Source: Bacteroidota bacterium (lineage in GTDB: Bacteria > Bacteroidota > Bacteroidia > AKYH767-A > CANKSK01). From it: a DNA stretch of 6,764 bases. Positions 4,734 to 6,764 of this stretch are shown one piece after another (the stretch's first letter is position 1; every line of letters begins with the position of its first letter). The position numbers were made by a program, and so were the translations under genes. The stretch is taken from assembly GCA_947485425.1 (NCBI GenBank), contig CANKSK010000059.1, positions 1-6,764 of the forward strand. The letters are read 5' to 3'. The notes below the pieces were generated by a model, which worked only from the letters and a program-made list of their open reading frames with translations, was not told the origin of the DNA and made no database searches.

Positions 4734-6764
4734 ATGCCACACAATATAGAATTCATAAGTACTTTGCATGATATAGAAGAACTTGTATCTAGTTTTGCCG
4801 ATATCACTAGCTATGAAGCGCTTATTGAAAATATTAAAACACAAATTGAAAAGGTGGCACCCAACGATACCACTGGCATGTATCTTATTGATGAAAGGGA
4901 GAACACATTAAAATTGTTTTATGCCAAAGGTTTTTCATTTGAAGAGATGAAGGAGGCTGAAAAGACCGCTATGGAAAGGCATCCAGGGCATGTATACAGA
5001 ACCGGAGAAGTATTGTGGGTAAAAGATCAACTTACAGAAAACAATCCATTTTCTATTGATTCGCGGAAGAATTCTCAAACCAGATCCAGGGTATATGTGC
5101 CTGTAAAGTTGAAAGATCAAATTATAGGCGTTTTTGGTATTCAGAGTAAAGAACCCAATGCTTTTACCGAAAGGCATTTGGCAGTTCTCAAGGTTTTTGC
5201 CGCCCTTGCCGCTGATTCGTATTCCTTGATCAAACAAAATAAAATTATCAGTGAAATCAATACTGAAAATGAACGCTTATCCATTCTAGCCAAAAGTAGT
5301 TTCAACAATGTCATTTTTACGGATAAAGATGGTAAAATAACCTATGTAAATGCTGCTTTTGAAAGAAATACCGGTTGGCATTTGTCTGAAATTATGGGGA
5401 AAAAGCCCGGTAGTTTTTTGGTGGGACTTCATACAGAGAAAGAAAAAACCCAAGAACTTCGAGAAGCCATTCAAAATCGAGTACCCTGCAATACCACTAT
5501 CACCAACTACACCAAGGATGCTCAAGAATACAAAGTAAAAGTGCAATTGAACCCTGTTTTTGATGAACATGGAGAGTTATTGAGCTTTGTTGCTATACAG
5601 CAGGATGTTACCAAAGAAGAGCAACAAAAGGAAATTCTCAGAAAGGCAAGGCTTGAATTACAGGAGAATTATGAGTCGATGATGGACCTGAAAGAACAAT
5701 ATGCCGATATTGTTCAAACCACAGATGAATTAATTACCAGTCTAGATCCGCATGGCAACATTCTTTTTGTAAATCATTCCTGGTTAGAGAAAATGGGGTA
5801 TCAGGAGCATGAGATTTTGGGTACGAATATCTTCACGTATATTCATCCTGATTCACAAAAACATTGCACGGAAATTTTTCAGAGTATTCATGCGGTTGAG
5901 GAAAGCAACTTCATGATTGATTATACAATTGTTGGGAAAAAAGGCAATCGAATTGAATTGGAAGGCTCTGTCAAGCTTAACTTTAAAGAAGGTCGTTTGC
6001 TGTATATCCGATCCCATTTAAGGGATGTTACAGAAATCAATCGCACTGCGAAAGAAAAGGAGCAGCAAGCAGAAAAATTAGCTAAAAGAAATCAAATTCT
6101 TGCCGAACTTTCGTCCATTGATTTCCAGCGTTATCCCAATAAAAAAGAAATTTATAAGAAGATTACCGAGTCGCTAGCAAATGGACTTGATGTTGCCCGT
6201 GTGGGTATCTGGAATTATCACGATCATTTAATAGCATGTGATGATCTTTTTGAGCTTCACATCGGAAAGCATTCAGAGGGGATGGTCCTTATGGAGTCTG
6301 ATTTTGTACCTTATTTTGAAGCCTTGAAAACGCAAATGGTGATTGCTGCTGAAGATGCAAACACCCATCCAGCGAGTAGTTGTTTTACATCCTCTTATCT
6401 CCAAGATTTTGGCGTATCTGCTATTATGGATTTTCCATATAAGAGCAATAATAACTTAACAGGTGTTGTCTGTTGTGAGCATGTAGGTGGAAGCAGAAAA
6501 TGGAGTGATAATGATATTGCATTTGGTCGTGCCATTGCGGATATGCTTTCTGTGATAGAAGAATCCCGTAAAAGATTGGAATTGGAAAAAACCTTTGGGC
6601 TTTTGTTTGATCAATCGGCGGATCCTATTTTGCTTTTTGATGAACAGTTGAAATGCATGGATTGTAATGATTCGACTTTGAAACTTTTGGGTTTTGAGGA
6701 CAAAGCATTTTTCCTTGGAAGAGAACCTCATGAGTTTTTTCCTGAAAAACAATCCGATGGTACA
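4734..6764 (+). CDS. Multi-sensor GAF-PAS-PAS-GAF-PAS signalling protein, probably a histidine kinase (3' partial)
   Basis: An open frame of 677 codons with no stop, cut by the window end. TAG (4731-4733) lies in frame directly before the ATG, so the gene cannot begin further upstream. Domains read from the translation: GAF ~22-165 (YVPVKLKDQIIGVFGIQS, 121-138); PAS ~183-293 (VIFTDKDGKITYVNAAFE, 193-210; TGWHLSEIMGKKPGSFLVG, 213-231; ends IQQDVTKEE); a helical linker ~293-327; PAS ~325-435 (ITSLDPHGNILFVNHSW, 334-350; ends LRDVTE); a helix ~436-455; GAF ~455-610 (MDFPYKSNNNLTGVVCCEH, 565-583; WSDNDIAFGRAIADML, 590-605); and the start of a third PAS from ~618 (DPILLFDEQLKCMDCNDSTLKLLGF, with the strand beginning near 630). 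No membrane segment is seen. The output module lies outside; a histidine kinase is the most common end for such arrays, but a GGDEF or phosphatase domain is possible. It is 11 nt behind the GlcG/HbpS gene and probably co-transcribed, so that protein is a candidate sensing partner. Confidence 0.88.
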   Translation, partial: MPHNIEFISTLHDIEELVSSFADITSYEALIENIKTQIEKVAPNDTTGMYLIDERENTLKLFYAKGFSFEEMKEAEKTAMERHPGHVYRTGEVLWVKDQLTENNPFSIDSRKNSQTRSRVYVPVKLKDQIIGVFGIQSKEPNAFTERHLAVLKVFAALAADSYSLIKQNKIISEINTENERLSILAKSSFNNVIFTDKDGKITYVNAAFERNTGWHLSEIMGKKPGSFLVGLHTEKEKTQELREAIQNRVPCNTTITNYTKDAQEYKVKVQLNPVFDEHGELLSFVAIQQDVTKEEQQKEILRKARLELQENYESMMDLKEQYADIVQTTDELITSLDPHGNILFVNHSWLEKMGYQEHEILGTNIFTYIHPDSQKHCTEIFQSIHAVEESNFMIDYTIVGKKGNRIELEGSVKLNFKEGRLLYIRSHLRDVTEINRTAKEKEQQAEKLAKRNQILAELSSIDFQRYPNKKEIYKKITESLANGLDVARVGIWNYHDHLIACDDLFELHIGKHSEGMVLMESDFVPYFEALKTQMVIAAEDANTHPASSCFTSSYLQDFGVSAIMDFPYKSNNNLTGVVCCEHVGGSRKWSDNDIAFGRAIADMLSVIEESRKRLELEKTFGLLFDQSADPILLFDEQLKCMDCNDSTLKLLGFEDKAFFLGREPHEFFPEKQSDGT

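Noticed and set aside
4935..5570. Minus- and plus-strand short open frames overlapping the multi-sensor gene
   Set aside because: They overlap continuous GAF and PAS coding sequence on the plus strand and show no domain of their own.
5282..5612. First PAS domain of the multi-sensor protein as a LOV (blue-light) domain
   Set aside because: The segment KKPGSFLVG sits where LOV domains carry the NCRFLQ motif. The photoactive cysteine is absent, so it is treated as an ordinary PAS domain.
6456..6752. Minus-strand open frame near the right edge
   Set aside because: It lies opposite the GAF2/PAS3 coding region, is rich in Lys/Phe/Arg as expected for an antisense reading of AT-rich DNA, and has no supported start.
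1..6764. CRISPR arrays, tRNA/rRNA genes, insertion sequences or attachment sites
   Set aside because: No regularly spaced repeats, cloverleaf-like sequences, transposase motifs or terminal inverted repeats were seen on either strand.

Overview
The window most likely comes from a member of the Bacteroidota (Cytophaga, Flavobacterium or Sphingobacteria-like). The genes are moderately AT-rich and the intergenic DNA is very AT-rich. Promoter-like sites fit the Bacteroidota pattern (TTTG, about 19-20 nt, TAnnTTTG), best seen at 4134-4165. Most starts lack a Shine-Dalgarno site. The signalling genes are of the GAF/PAS kinase type plus a stand-alone receiver, which is common in this phylum. This assignment is an inference from composition and motifs, not from a database match.

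All five genes lie on the + strand and form two tight transcription units. Unit 1 (181-4041) encodes a FIST-domain ligand-sensor protein, a soluble GAF/GAF/PAS histidine kinase and a single-domain CheY-like response regulator. The gaps are 6 nt and 0 nt (TAG directly followed by ATG), so the three proteins very probably work as one pathway: sensor, kinase, receiver. A hairpin with a T-rich tail follows at 4086-4114. The 258-nt intergenic region then carries one well-matched promoter, a second -7-like element and a 13-bp direct repeat.

Unit 2 (4300 to the window end) encodes a 140-aa GlcG/HbpS (DUF336) family protein without signal peptide. Eleven nt downstream, in the same direction, is a large multi-sensor protein with GAF-PAS-PAS-GAF-PAS order that runs off the right edge. 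It is open for 677 codons with no stop, so its output domain (probably a histidine kinase) cannot be seen.

The main point of interest is that two small candidate sensor proteins, each next to a soluble multidomain kinase or putative kinase, sit back to back. FIST proteins of the NosP type are haem proteins that report nitric oxide to a co-encoded kinase, and HbpS-type proteins bind haem and act on a two-component kinase. The locus may therefore be a haem/NO/redox signalling cluster in which separate sensor proteins feed cytoplasmic kinases. Ligands, haem binding and cross-talk are hypotheses; gene families, operon layout and key kinase/receiver residues are directly visible.
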